A DNA stretch of 64,000 nucleotides from Hymenobacter terrestris (GCF_013377905.1 NZ_JABKAV010000002.1:112701-176700), one strand, 5' to 3'. Positions 16,646 to 25,553 are shown, numbered from the stretch's first letter. Numbers and translations: made by a program. Notes: generated by a model not told the origin, from the letters alone.

Positions 16646-19123
16646 ATGGACTCTATCCGGTATCGGCAGCAGGCCCGGCAGCTCCGGCAGGCCCGCCAGC
16701 AGCTGGAAAGCCTGCGCCAGCAACTGGCGGCTGCTACCGAGCGGGCCGAAGCCGCTACCCACCTCTACGACGCGCTGCCAAGCTTTATACTCGTCTACGA
16801 CCTGCCCTCCAGCAGCCTGCACTACTGCAACCGCGTGGCCGAAACCCAAATGGGCTACCCGGCCGCCGAACTACGGGCCATGGGCCCGCGCGTGCTGGAG
16901 GTGCTGATGCCCACCAACGAGGCCGAAGGGCTGCGCCGCCATTACCGCGAGGCAGAGGCCCTGCCCGATGGCAAGCTGCTCTCCTTCGACTATACGATGC
17001 GGCACCCTACCGGCATTACGCGCTGGCTGCGGCTGACCAGCACGGCTTATGCCCGCGATGCGCGGGGCTGCGTTACGCAGGTGCTGAGCAATGCCGAAGA
17101 CATAACCCGTTGGAAAATAGCCGATGAGCAGCGCCGCTCGGCCAACCGCCGCCTGGCCGAACAGAACCGCCTGTTCCGGCAGGTGATTGACACAGTACCC
17201 AATCTGATTTATCTCAAAGACAGAAAGGGTAATTACGTGCTGGCCAATGAAGCCACTGCCCGCTTCTACCATCTCTCGCACGAGGAGCTGCTCCGGGCCA
17301 CGCTGCCCGAGCTGGAGGCCCGCTTTCCGAGCATGGCCCAGTACCGCCGCCAAGACAGGCAGGTGATTAGCTCGGAGCATGAAATAGACGAAGAAGCTCC
17401 CCTGACGGATGGGCAGGGCAACATCCGCTGGTTCCGCACGGTCAAGCGCCCATTCGTGCTCACCGATGGCACCGTGCAGGTGCTGGGAGTGGATAACGAC
17501 ATTACCGAGCTCAAGCACACCCAGCAGGCGCTGGAGAAAGCCAAGGAAGCCGCCGAGCAGAATGCGCAGGCTCGCCAGACCTTTCTCACCAACATGAGCC
17601 ACGAAATCCGGACCCCGCTTAACGGTATTGTGGGACTCACCGGGCTGCTGGCCAAAACCCCACTCACCGACGAGCAGCAGCTTCTGCTTGGCCACGTGCA
17701 GGACTCGGCCGATAACCTATTGGTGCTCATCAACGACGTGCTGGATATGGCTCAACTGGGCGCGGGCCGGATGCGGCTCGAACATGTGCCCTTCGATCTG
17801 GAGCAGGTACTACGGGCCAGCTGCCAGGCCCTGCTGCCTACGGCCACAACCAAGGGCATTAGCCTGCGCCTGCAACTGCCGCCCGCCGGAGCCGGTCCGG
17901 CCCGCGTACTCGGCGACCCTCACCGGCTCCGGCAGGTATTGCTCAACCTGCTCGGCAACGCCGTAAAGTTTACGCTCAAGGGACAAGTGCTGCTTACCTA
18001 TGAGTGCTTTAACCCCACCTCCGCCGCGCCGCAATACCGGTTTTCGGTGCTCGATACGGGCATCGGCATTGCCCCCGAGCAGCTGCGCGAGCTGTTCGAG
18101 CCCTTCACCCAGGCGTCTGCCAGCACGGCCCGCGAGTTCGGCGGCTCGGGGCTGGGACTGAGTATTTCGCGGGGTCTGGTAGAGTTGCAGGGCGGTAAGC
18201 TGACGGCCAGCAGCGAGCCGGGCCGGGGCAGCACGTTTCGCTTCATGCTCACTCTGGCTCCAGCCCCGGCGGCCCCACCCATACCGCCAGATCTGGCCCC
18301 CAACTACCAACGGCTGCGCGGCTACCGCATACTGCTGGCCGAAGACAACGCCGTAAACCAACTACTGATGCAAACCATGCTGCGCGGCTGGGGCGTGGTA
18401 ACCGACACGGCCTCGTCAGGCAATGCGGCGCTGACGCTGTTCCGGAAGCACCAGTACGCAGTGGTGCTCATGGACATTCAGATGCCGGGGCTCGATGGCG
18501 TGGCGACGACGCGACTGCTACGCCAGCACCCCGACCCGGCACGCGCCGCCACGCCCGTAGTTGCCCTCACGGCCCACGCCATGCCCGGCGACGCCGAGCG
18601 CTACCGCGCCGCCGGCCTCGATGGCTACCTGGCCAAACCTTTCCGCGAGCAAGCCCTATTTGCCCTGCTCATTGACTTGCTAGGACTCTCATCGGCTGCA
18701 GATGCCCGTCGTCCTGCCCAGCCAACTCCCCCGGAACCGGCGGCCACCCAGCCGGTTGCTCCGGCTGCCGGTCATCCTCCGCTGTATAACCTGGCATCGA
18801 TAAAGCGCCTCGCGGGCAACGATGAGGCATTTGTGCGGCGGCTGGTGACCCTGTTCATCGAAACCACCCCTCCGGCCGTAACCCGGCTGGAGCGGCACTT
18901 ACAGCAGCGGCAGCCCACCGAGCTGGCGGCGGCAGCTCACTTCCTCAAAAGCTCCATCGAAGGCCTGCAGCTGTCCAGCCTGCGCCCTGTGTTGCTGGCG
19001 CTGGAAGCCGTGGCCACCGGCCTTACTCCGCCCGATTGGCCTGGGCTGGTCCGGCTCGTGGGGCAGGTACGCGTTACGGTTGACGAGGTAGTCCGGCTGC
19101 TACAGGAGGAATTTCCGGCTTAG
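16646..19123 (+). CDS. Soluble hybrid histidine kinase: PAS-PAS-HisKA-HATPase-REC-Hpt
   Basis: An 825-residue kinase with no membrane segment, so it is cytoplasmic. Order: coiled coil (1-38), PAS (40-155), PAS (175-290, with YLKDRKGNYVLANEATARFY), short coil, HisKA with the MSHEIRTPLNGIVG H-box (His319), HATPase with an N-box around NLLGNAVKF and GSGLGLSIS, receiver (about 555-675, LLAEDN, phosphoacceptor Asp610 in LMDIQMPG), and a C-terminal Hpt domain with His765 in AAHFLKSS. This gives a full His-Asp-His relay that can end on the response regulator just upstream. The stimulus is unknown; redox or ligand sensing by PAS is an inference. Confidence 0.95.
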   Translation: MDSIRYRQQARQLRQARQQLESLRQQLAAATERAEAATHLYDALPSFILVYDLPSSSLHYCNRVAETQMGYPAAELRAMGPRVLEVLMPTNEAEGLRRHYREAEALPDGKLLSFDYTMRHPTGITRWLRLTSTAYARDARGCVTQVLSNAEDITRWKIADEQRRSANRRLAEQNRLFRQVIDTVPNLIYLKDRKGNYVLANEATARFYHLSHEELLRATLPELEARFPSMAQYRRQDRQVISSEHEIDEEAPLTDGQGNIRWFRTVKRPFVLTDGTVQVLGVDNDITELKHTQQALEKAKEAAEQNAQARQTFLTNMSHEIRTPLNGIVGLTGLLAKTPLTDEQQLLLGHVQDSADNLLVLINDVLDMAQLGAGRMRLEHVPFDLEQVLRASCQALLPTATTKGISLRLQLPPAGAGPARVLGDPHRLRQVLLNLLGNAVKFTLKGQVLLTYECFNPTSAAPQYRFSVLDTGIGIAPEQLRELFEPFTQASASTAREFGGSGLGLSISRGLVELQGGKLTASSEPGRGSTFRFMLTLAPAPAAPPIPPDLAPNYQRLRGYRILLAEDNAVNQLLMQTMLRGWGVVTDTASSGNAALTLFRKHQYAVVLMDIQMPGLDGVATTRLLRQHPDPARAATPVVALTAHAMPGDAERYRAAGLDGYLAKPFREQALFALLIDLLGLSSAADARRPAQPTPPEPAATQPVAPAAGHPPLYNLASIKRLAGNDEAFVRRLVTLFIETTPPAVTRLERHLQQRQPTELAAAAHFLKSSIEGLQLSSLRPVLLALEAVATGLTPPDWPGLVRLVGQVRVTVDEVVRLLQEEFPA

Positions 19124-19223
19124 GTCAGGCCCGTCGGCGATACTAGCACTGCGTCGTTGGCGTAGCCTGTAAAGGCAAGCACATAATTATACTGCAACTT
19201 AGGTAGCGTGTTTCGGGTTAGAG

Positions 19224-19430
19224 ATGAGTGCGGCAACGCCACTGGACGACCCTTTGGGACCGGCTGGGGCAGCAAGCCGGATTATTTCTTCATTTCCTCC
19301 CCTTTTTATGACTGCCTTCCTGATTTTTCTGGGCATTGCCCTTGCTACTGCTCTGCTGGCTTTTGATACTATCGACAACCTCAAAGCCATGATTCAGCCG
19401 CAAACTGTACCCGTGCGCAACGACAAGTAG
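19224..19430 (+). CDS. Small single-pass membrane protein, unknown
   Basis: A 68-residue frame with one hydrophobic segment (about residues 28-47, TAFLIFLGIALATALLAF) and a short polar tail. It could start at ATG 19224, or at ATG 19308 to give a 40-residue protein that begins directly with the membrane helix. It lies about 100 bp after the kinase gene and is followed 20 bp later by a good terminator on the same strand, which supports it as a real gene. I do not recognise the family. Confidence 0.45.
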   Translation: MSAATPLDDPLGPAGAASRIISSFPPLFMTAFLIFLGIALATALLAFDTIDNLKAMIQPQTVPVRNDK

Positions 19431-19449
19431 CCCCAGCATTGGTATAGCC

Positions 19450-19486
19450 AAAAAAAGGTCTCTGCTACGGCAGAGACCTTTTTTTA
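19450..19486. terminator. Bidirectional terminator
   Basis: AAAAAAAGGTCTCTGC-TACG-GCAGAGACCTTTTTTT: a strong stem with A and T runs, between the convergent genes ending at 19430 and 19518. Confidence 0.9.
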
Positions 19487-19517
19487 TCCTTCTATCTTGA
19501 GAGAAGCAGGCCGTATG

Positions 19518-19883
19518 CTAGCGAATTACGAGCTTGCGCATCTCACTGGCGTTGTCGGCCTCCAGCTTTACGTAGTAGAGGCCGTTGGCGAATTTGCTCA
19601 GGTCGAGGGTGCGGCTGTACCGGTCGCGTAGCTCCGTGAGCGACTCGCGGTACATAACCGTACCGATGACGTTGAGTACGCGCAGCTCCAGCTTACGCCC
19701 CTCGAAGCCGTTGATGTTGATATGCACGATGCCGGTGCTGGGGTTGGGATACACCGTTAGGGCCTTTTCTTCGGCGGCAACGGGCGCTTTACCGGGTGGC
19801 TGGGCCTGAGCCGGTGCCAAGAGGCCCGGCACGGCTACAGTAGTTAACAGAACCAGCAAAAGAATACGTAGGAGTGTCAGCAT
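19518..19883 (-). CDS. Short secreted protein consisting almost only of a T9SS type A sorting domain
   Basis: A 121-residue protein from ATG 19883. Signal peptide LRILLLVLLTTVAVPGLLAPAQAQ, then a spacer of about 15 residues, and the rest is the sorting domain (LTVYPNPSTGIVHINI, LRVLNVIGTVMYRESL, LSKFANGLYYVKLEADN, ending MRKLVIR). Normally this domain is the tail of a much larger cargo. Here there is no passenger. It could be a genuine mini-protein, a T9SS competitor or decoy, or what is left of a truncated cargo gene. Confidence 0.85.
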   Translation of the reverse strand: MLTLLRILLLVLLTTVAVPGLLAPAQAQPPGKAPVAAEEKALTVYPNPSTGIVHININGFEGRKLELRVLNVIGTVMYRESLTELRDRYSRTLDLSKFANGLYYVKLEADNASEMRKLVIR

Positions 19884-20062
19884 ATAGTGCCTCAATGGGA
19901 TGAACCCGAAACAGCTTCGGGTTGACTAGTACTAAACGACCGGGGAGAAATTTAGGTTAACAAAAATACTCGCTCATTCTTGTAAATCCATAAAATAGTA
20001 CACATCGTCGATGAATAGATTTGCTAACCGTTTTCTCTCACGCATTTAGCCACCGAAATAAG

Positions 20063-21178
20063 TTGGACGTTATCATTATTGGTGGAGGATTGGGTGGCCT
20101 GTGTGCGGCTCTCGACCTGGGGCGGCGCGGCCACGCCGTTACGCTGGTTGAGCGGCGGCAATATCCCTTCCATCGGGTGTGTGGCGAGTACGTATCGAAC
20201 GAAGTATTGCCCTACCTGCGCCGGCTCGGGTCCGACCCGGCCGCGCTGGCCCCGGCCCGCATCACCCGGTTTCAGGTTAGCTCGCCGGCCGGCCAGCTGC
20301 TGAATGCCCCGCTCGATCTGGGCGGCTTCGGCATCAGCCGCTACGTGCTCGACGAGTTTTTGTACCACCAGGTGCTAGCCGCGGGCGTTACGGTGCTGCA
20401 CGCCACCGTGGCCGATGTGGAGTTTGACCCGGCCACCGACACCCACGCCGTGCTGCTCTCCGACGGCCGCAGCCTGCCGGCCCGGGTGGTTATCGGCACC
20501 TACGGCAAGCGCAGCGCCCTCGACCGGCAGCTGGAACGGCCCTTCTTCACGCAACGCTCGCCCTACATGGGCGTGAAGTACCATTTGCGCTACCCCGATA
20601 TGCCGCGCGACCTGATTGCGCTGCACAACTTCGCCGACGGCTACGCGGGCATTTCGGCCATCGAGGACGACAAGTTTTGCTTCTGCTACCTCACCACCCG
20701 CCGCAACCTGAAGGCCCACGGCACCATTGCGCAGCTGGAGGCCAACGTACTGGCCCGCAACCCCCACCTGCGCCATATTTTGGAAACGGCCGAGGTGCTG
20801 TATCCGCAGCCCGAGGTTATCAACGAAATTTCCTTCGCCCCCAAAACCTGCCTGGAGCGCCACGCCCTGCTGGCCGGCGACGCCGCCGGCCTGATTACCC
20901 CACTCTGCGGCAACGGCATGGCCATGGCCATTCATGGGGCCAGCCTGGCCGCCACCCACACCAGCGGTTTTCTGCGGGGCCACCTGAGCCGCCCGCAGCT
21001 GGAAGCCGCCTACACCACCGACTGGCAAGCTCATTTTGGCCAACGGCTACAGGTAGGCCGCGCTGTGCAGCGCCTGTTTGGCCAACCCCTGCTCAGCGAA
21101 ATGGCGGTGCGCGGCCTGCGCCGCTGGCCCGGGGCCGTACGCGCCCTGATGCGCCGCACGCATGGGGCCGAATTTTAG
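20063..21178 (+). CDS. FAD-dependent oxidoreductase (geranylgeranyl reductase / aromatic hydroxylase type)
   Basis: A flavoprotein of about 371 residues, first gene of the type III PKS cluster. Dinucleotide-binding motif VIIIGGGLGGLCAALDLGRRG, then RVCGEYVSNE, and the second FAD motif LLAGDAAGLITPLCGNGMAMAI, as in the GGR/PHBH-like group. Start is uncertain: TTG at 20063 begins directly at the first strand, while TTG at 20021 adds 14 residues. No terminator lies before the PKS gene 100 bp downstream. By analogy with the Streptomyces srs operon (PKS, methyltransferase, flavoprotein) it may hydroxylate a phenolic lipid ring. That assignment is inferred. Confidence 0.85.
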   Translation: MDVIIIGGGLGGLCAALDLGRRGHAVTLVERRQYPFHRVCGEYVSNEVLPYLRRLGSDPAALAPARITRFQVSSPAGQLLNAPLDLGGFGISRYVLDEFLYHQVLAAGVTVLHATVADVEFDPATDTHAVLLSDGRSLPARVVIGTYGKRSALDRQLERPFFTQRSPYMGVKYHLRYPDMPRDLIALHNFADGYAGISAIEDDKFCFCYLTTRRNLKAHGTIAQLEANVLARNPHLRHILETAEVLYPQPEVINEISFAPKTCLERHALLAGDAAGLITPLCGNGMAMAIHGASLAATHTSGFLRGHLSRPQLEAAYTTDWQAHFGQRLQVGRAVQRLFGQPLLSEMAVRGLRRWPGAVRALMRRTHGAEF

Positions 21179-21278
21179 GCTGCTAGAACTGACGCCCAAC
21201 GTTCGTTCCGCTCGCCACTAAGTCCAATCATCATAAAGCTGTAACCCAAGCGGCACGATTTTTACGTAAACTGCCCCG

Positions 21279-22466
21279 ATGAGTAGTTATTTGTGTGCTA
21301 TTGGCACCGCCAATCCGCCCCACCGTATTCCGCAAACGCAGATTGCCGACTTCATGGCCGCCGCCCTGGAGTTTGACGAGCGCGCTACCCGTAAGCTCCG
21401 CGCCCTGTACCGAGTATCGGGTATCGGCCACCGCTACTCGGTGCTGCCCGATTACGCGCGGGTGAACGGAGAGTTTGAATTTTTCCCGAATACGCCGGGT
21501 CTGGAGCCCTTTCCGGCAGTTGGCCGGCGCATGGCCGAGTACCGCCGCTTTGCGCTGCCGCTGGCCGTAGAGGCCGTAGAGGCCTGCCTGGCGCAGCTGC
21601 CAGAGGTAGAGCTAAGCACGGTTACCCATCTGATTACGGTAAGCTGCACGGGCATGTACGCGCCGGGCCTCGACATTGAGCTGGTGGGCGCGCTGGGCCT
21701 GCCAGGCCACGTGCAGCGCACCTGCGTGAACTTTATGGGCTGCTACGCGGCCGTAAATGGTCTGAAACTGGCCGACGCGTTCTGCCGGGCCTCGCCCCAG
21801 GCACGGGTGCTGGTAGTATGCGTGGAACTATGCACGCTGCACTTTCAGAAAAGCCCCGAAGACGACCACTTAGTGTCGAATGCCCTGTTCGGCGACGGAG
21901 CGGCGGCCGTACTCGTGCAGAGTACGCCGGCCGCGCACCAGCCCAGCTTGGCCCTTACGGCTTTCCACTGCGACCTGGAGCCCAACGGCCACGCCGATAT
22001 GGCCTGGCACATCAACGATTTTGGCTTCGAAATGACGCTTTCGTCGTATGTGCCGCGCATGATTCAGGACGGCATCGGGCAGCTGACGCAGCGCCTGCTG
22101 GCTGATTTGCCGGTTGAGCTGGCCGATATCCGTGCGTTTGCCATCCATCCCGGGGGCCGCAAAATCCTCGAATCCATCGAGCAGGCACTGGGTTTGAGTT
22201 CCCACGACAACCGCTACGCCTACGCCGTGCTGCGCGAGTACGGCAACATGTCGTCGGCGACGGTGCTATTTGTGCTGGCCCGGCTGATGGGCGAGCTGAC
22301 GGCCGCCGACAACGGAGCGCCCGTGCTCAGCTTCGCCTTCGGCCCCGGCCTCACCCTGGAAGCCATGTTGCTGACAGTAGCCTCAGAGAACGTGGGGAAT
22401 ACTGCGCAAAGTGCGGAAATGAAGAACAAAGCACAGCAGCCCCGGGCTGTAGCCTTAGCCACTTAA
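21279..22466 (+). CDS. Type III polyketide synthase (chalcone/alkylresorcinol synthase family)
   Basis: A 395-residue homodimer-type ketosynthase that extends an acyl-CoA or acyl starter with malonyl-CoA without an ACP. The catalytic triad is complete: Cys155 (NFMGCYAAVNGLK), His290 (AIHPGGRKILE) and Asn323 (YGNMSSAT). The C-terminal GFGPG-like loop is present as FAFGPGLTLE (353-362). Length is normal for the family. It lies between the FAD oxidoreductase and the methyltransferase with about 100 bp on each side, which fits one operon. Product class cannot be read from sequence; alkylresorcinol or alkylpyrone lipids are the best guess. Confidence 0.95.
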   Translation: MSSYLCAIGTANPPHRIPQTQIADFMAAALEFDERATRKLRALYRVSGIGHRYSVLPDYARVNGEFEFFPNTPGLEPFPAVGRRMAEYRRFALPLAVEAVEACLAQLPEVELSTVTHLITVSCTGMYAPGLDIELVGALGLPGHVQRTCVNFMGCYAAVNGLKLADAFCRASPQARVLVVCVELCTLHFQKSPEDDHLVSNALFGDGAAAVLVQSTPAAHQPSLALTAFHCDLEPNGHADMAWHINDFGFEMTLSSYVPRMIQDGIGQLTQRLLADLPVELADIRAFAIHPGGRKILESIEQALGLSSHDNRYAYAVLREYGNMSSATVLFVLARLMGELTAADNGAPVLSFAFGPGLTLEAMLLTVASENVGNTAQSAEMKNKAQQPRAVALAT

Positions 22467-22571
22467 GCGCTGCCTATACCGACTTCCGGCCGGCCAGCTG
22501 CCGTAATCCCATTCAACTGATCCACAATACAAGAGCTAACAGCTATTCGCTGCAAGTTCCCAGCTAACAAC

Positions 22572-23279
22572 ATGCCCGACTTACGCGCCCGCTCGGAGCA
22601 GGAGGAGCTGATGGACGACCTGACGCTGGCTACTGATGAGCTGCGGCAGAACCTCGACGAGCTGGAAACCGTGAATACCTGGCTCGGCGGCTATGCCCCG
22701 GTGCTCGACGCGCTGGCGCGCCTGCGGCCCCGGTTCCCGGCCGACCGGCCCCTGCGCATCGCCGACTTGGGCAGCGGCGGTGGCGACACGCTCCGTCAGA
22801 TTGCCCGCTGGGCCCGCCGCCACCAAGTGCCCGTAGAACTGGTTGGCATTGATGCCAACGCATTCATGCTCGACTACGCGGCCGCCAAAGCCCAGGCCTA
22901 CCCCGAAATCAGCTTCCAGCAGGCCGACATCTTCGCTCCCGATTTCGCCAGCCAGTCCTTCGATATTCTTACGGCCAGCCTGTTTTGCCACCACTTCTCC
23001 GATGCGCAGCTGGTGCAGATGCTGGCCCAGTGGCACCGGCAAGCCGGGCTGGCCGTCATCATCAACGACTTGCACCGCCACCCGCTGGCCTACCACAGCA
23101 TCCGTTGGCTCACGCGGCTGCTGGGCGGTTCGCGTCTCGTGCAGCATGATGCACCGCTGTCAGTCGCCCGCGCTTTCACCCGCCCCGAGCTGGAAGCCCT
23201 GCTGGCCGCCGCTGGCATTCAGAACTACACCCTGCGCTGGCGCTGGGCCTTCCGGTGGCAGTTGGTTATCAGTGCGTAG
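22572..23279 (+). CDS. SAM-dependent methyltransferase of the PKS cluster
   Basis: A 235-residue class I methyltransferase. Motif I is LRIADLGSGGGDTL (about residues 61-74), followed by an acidic end of strand 2 (VGIDANAFML), a QADIF motif and an FDILTASLFCHHF strand 4. It probably methylates a hydroxyl or ring carbon of the PKS product, by analogy with SrsB in the srs phenolic-lipid operon. Its leader contains two copies of an AGCTAACA motif that recurs elsewhere in the window, the second abutting the ATG. Confidence 0.9.
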   Translation: MPDLRARSEQEELMDDLTLATDELRQNLDELETVNTWLGGYAPVLDALARLRPRFPADRPLRIADLGSGGGDTLRQIARWARRHQVPVELVGIDANAFMLDYAAAKAQAYPEISFQQADIFAPDFASQSFDILTASLFCHHFSDAQLVQMLAQWHRQAGLAVIINDLHRHPLAYHSIRWLTRLLGGSRLVQHDAPLSVARAFTRPELEALLAAAGIQNYTLRWRWAFRWQLVISA

Positions 23280-23305
23280 TGCTTAAGCCATTATTGCATC
23301 AGTGC

Positions 23306-23408
23306 AGAACGTCATGCTGAGCGGAGCCGAAGCATCTCTACCGCTTCGTTGCAATGGTAATCCAACGAAGCGGTAGAGATGCTTCGACTCCGCTCAGCAT
23401 GACGTTCT
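23306..23408. repeat. Inverted repeat, family A copy 2
   Basis: Arms CAGAACGTCATGCTGAGCGG... and ...CCGCTCAGCATGACGTTCT, about 45 bp each with one mismatch; the inner arm also pairs (CCGCTTCGTTG with CAACGAAGCGG). It lies after the methyltransferase gene, where it may also stop transcription. Confidence 0.9.
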
Positions 23409-23440
23409 TTTAACGTTCACTATCAACTACACTCTGATAA

Positions 23441-24352
23441 TCAGCCCCACAAATCGGCGGCTACCCGAAACGTGTTGGCGTGCGCTTCTACGATGTCGAT
23501 GATGCCGGGCGAATAGCCGCCACCCATGCACACGACTACCGGCAGGCCGTGCTGGTGGCAGAGGCCGAGCACGTAGGCATCGCGCTGGCGGCAGCCTTCG
23601 CGGCTCAGGCCTAGGTGGCCCAGCTTATCGGTGGCCAGCACATCTACGCCGGCCAGATAAAACACGAAATCGGGCTGGTACTCGGCTAACAAGCGGGGCA
23701 GCGTATTGCGTAGCAGGGCCAGGTAAGTCGTGTCGTCGGTGCCGTCGGGAAGGGGTAGGTCGAGGTCCGATTGCTCCTTACGGTGAGGGTAGTTGCGGGC
23801 ACCGTGCACGCTGAGCGTGAATACGCGCGGCTCGTGAGCGAAAATAGCGGCCGTACCGTTGCCCTGATGTACATCGAGGTCGATGATGAGCACCCGGCGC
23901 ACGCCTAATGCGGGATGCGCCAGCAGGTAGGCGGCGGCAGCCGCCTGGTCGTTGAGCAGGCAGAACCCCTCGCCCCGGTCGCGGAAAGCGTGGTGCGTAC
24001 CGCCGGCAATATTGAGGGCTACTCCACCGCTGGCCAGAGCCCGGCGGGCGCACTCCAACGTACCGCCCAGAATAGTCGTTTCGCGGGTAATTAGCTCTGT
24101 GCTCCAGGGAAAGCCGGTGGCCCGCTCCTCCTGCCGGCTCAGCTCACCGGCCTTTAGGCGGCGGAAATAGTTCGCGTCATGCACCCGCAGAATATCAGCT
24201 TCCGGCGGCGGCTGGGGCGCAAAAAAGGCCGATTCGGGCACCGTTCCCTCACGCAGCAGCTGCTCGGGCAGCAACTCGTACTTGAGCATGGGAAAGCGGT
24301 GGCTGGCCGGCAGCGGATGGGCGTAAACGGGGTGCCAGGCAATAGAAAGCAT
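23441..24352 (-). CDS. Histone deacetylase superfamily (AcuC/HDAC-like) deacetylase
   Basis: A 303-residue zinc hydrolase of the arginase/deacetylase fold. It has the paired active-site His120-His121 (GGTHHAF), zinc ligands Asp160 and His162 in LDVHQGNGT, third ligand Asp237 (AGVDVLA), and transition-state Tyr280 in GGGYSPGI. Bacterial members deacetylate acetylated lysines, polyamines or acetoin-related substrates; the target here is unknown. It is transcribed alone on the minus strand. All catalytic residues are present, so it should be active. Confidence 0.92.
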   Translation of the reverse strand: MLSIAWHPVYAHPLPASHRFPMLKYELLPEQLLREGTVPESAFFAPQPPPEADILRVHDANYFRRLKAGELSRQEERATGFPWSTELITRETTILGGTLECARRALASGGVALNIAGGTHHAFRDRGEGFCLLNDQAAAAAYLLAHPALGVRRVLIIDLDVHQGNGTAAIFAHEPRVFTLSVHGARNYPHRKEQSDLDLPLPDGTDDTTYLALLRNTLPRLLAEYQPDFVFYLAGVDVLATDKLGHLGLSREGCRQRDAYVLGLCHQHGLPVVVCMGGGYSPGIIDIVEAHANTFRVAADLWG

Positions 24353-24481
24353 GCGCGGAGCTGGAAGAAATGATGCAGGAAAGGCGTACCCGCTTCAGCC
24401 AACGATGCGGCGACTACGAGCACTGTCGGTTAACCGGCAACGCGCTACTTCGGCTGCAGTGGCTTTGCTCGCCACTGTCTC

Positions 24482-24524
24482 AACACAAAAATAACCGCCG
24501 GGTAAGGGCGGTTATTTTTGTGTT
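24482..24524 (-). terminator. Terminator of the tRNA transcript
   Basis: AACACAAAAATAACCGCC-GGGTAAG-GGCGGTTATTTTTGTGTT, an 18-bp stem 14 nt beyond the 3' end of the minus-strand tRNA gene. Confidence 0.85.
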
Positions 24525-24537
24525 TATCGAGCTTTTG

Positions 24538-24612
24538 TGGGGCGTATCGGGCTCGAACCGATGACCCCTACCTTGTCGAGGTAGTGCTCTGAACCAACTG
24601 AGCTAACACCCC
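24538..24612 (-). tRNA. tRNA-Val (anticodon GAC), with C at position 33
   Basis: A 75-nt cloverleaf on the minus strand: acceptor GGGGTGT/ACGCCCC, D-arm GCTC...GAGC, anticodon stem CTACC/GGTAG around loop TCGACAA, variable GGGTC, T-arm ATCGG-TTCGAGC-CCGAT, discriminator A, no encoded CCA. The anticodon GAC reads Val GUC/GUU. Position 33, just before the anticodon, is C where nearly all tRNAs have U. All stems pair, so the gene looks functional. Confidence 0.92.
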
Positions 24613-24823
24613 TGAGTATTTTCGGCAGAATCTGCCTGACGGCAGCTGCAGAGGCCAAAGATAGCCTAGCCCCCCGGTAAACCCAGCTGCCCGGCGTATA
24701 AAATTAAGGTTTGCCCCCCTGCTGAAGTGTAACCTTCGTTGCATGAGGCAGTATAGGGCTACTAGAGCGGCCGGCCCTGTAGTGGCGCTGCTTGGTTCCA
24801 CTTTTACTATTCTCGACTCTCTC

Positions 24824-25531
24824 ATGAAAAATCTTACCCTTCCGCTGACCCTGGCCACGGGCCTGCTCCTCAGCTTGCCGGCCCTGGCGCAAACCACCGG
24901 CCCCGACGGCGTCCGTTCTTCAACCGACTACCCGGCGACTTCCGGCGGCTCCGACTCGCGCAACACCGGCTTTGGTATTAAAGGTGGTTTCACGGCCGCT
25001 CACTTCCGCGGCGACGACAAGAAGAACTACTCCGAAGAAGGTGTTTATAACACCTTTCATGCTGGTGTATACGCCCAGTATGGCTTCAGCAACAAGTTCT
25101 CTATTCAGCCCGAACTGCTGTACAGCCGCCAGGGTTTTGCCGGCAACAACGGCCTCAACCCCAATGTAAACGGAGCTTACGACACCCGCCTCGACTACCT
25201 CCAGGTGCCCGTGCTTCTGGTGTACAACATTCTCGATAACGTAAGCATCCATGCCGGCCCGCAGGTTTCACTCCTGACCAAAGTGCGTGAAAACGGTGTG
25301 GAACGCAAACTGGCCAACCAGGACGGCAAATTCGACTACGCCTACAAAAGCCTCGACTACGGTCTGGCTACCGGCATAGAGGCCCGCGTGGGCCCGGCCC
25401 GCATAGGAGGCCGCTACGTAGCCGGCTTCAACGACATTATTGAGGACCCTCGTACCACAGCGGCCCAGTCGCTTGATAACATCAAAAATGGGGCGTTCCA
25501 GGTATACATTGGCATTGGTTTCAACCGCTAA
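24824..25531 (+). CDS. Outer-membrane beta-barrel protein (PF13568-like porin family)
   Basis: A 235-residue outer-membrane protein. I start at ATG 24824 (MKNLTLPLTLATGLLLSLPALAQ), a textbook signal peptide. An upstream ATG at 24743 would place 27 extra residues before it. The mature part alternates short strands typical of an 8-10-stranded barrel: GFGIKGGFTAAHF, AGVYAQYGFSNKFSIQPELLYSRQGF, LDYLQVPVLLVYNI, VSIHAGPQVSLL, YGLATGIEARVGPARIGGRYVAGF, and a final strand ending in Phe-Asn-Arg. The LDYLQVPVLL motif is characteristic. It ends at a palindromic terminator 20 bp downstream. Confidence 0.9.
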   Translation: MKNLTLPLTLATGLLLSLPALAQTTGPDGVRSSTDYPATSGGSDSRNTGFGIKGGFTAAHFRGDDKKNYSEEGVYNTFHAGVYAQYGFSNKFSIQPELLYSRQGFAGNNGLNPNVNGAYDTRLDYLQVPVLLVYNILDNVSIHAGPQVSLLTKVRENGVERKLANQDGKFDYAYKSLDYGLATGIEARVGPARIGGRYVAGFNDIIEDPRTTAAQSLDNIKNGAFQVYIGIGFNR

Positions 25532-25553
25532 CCGTCCTTTACCTGAACCAAAC

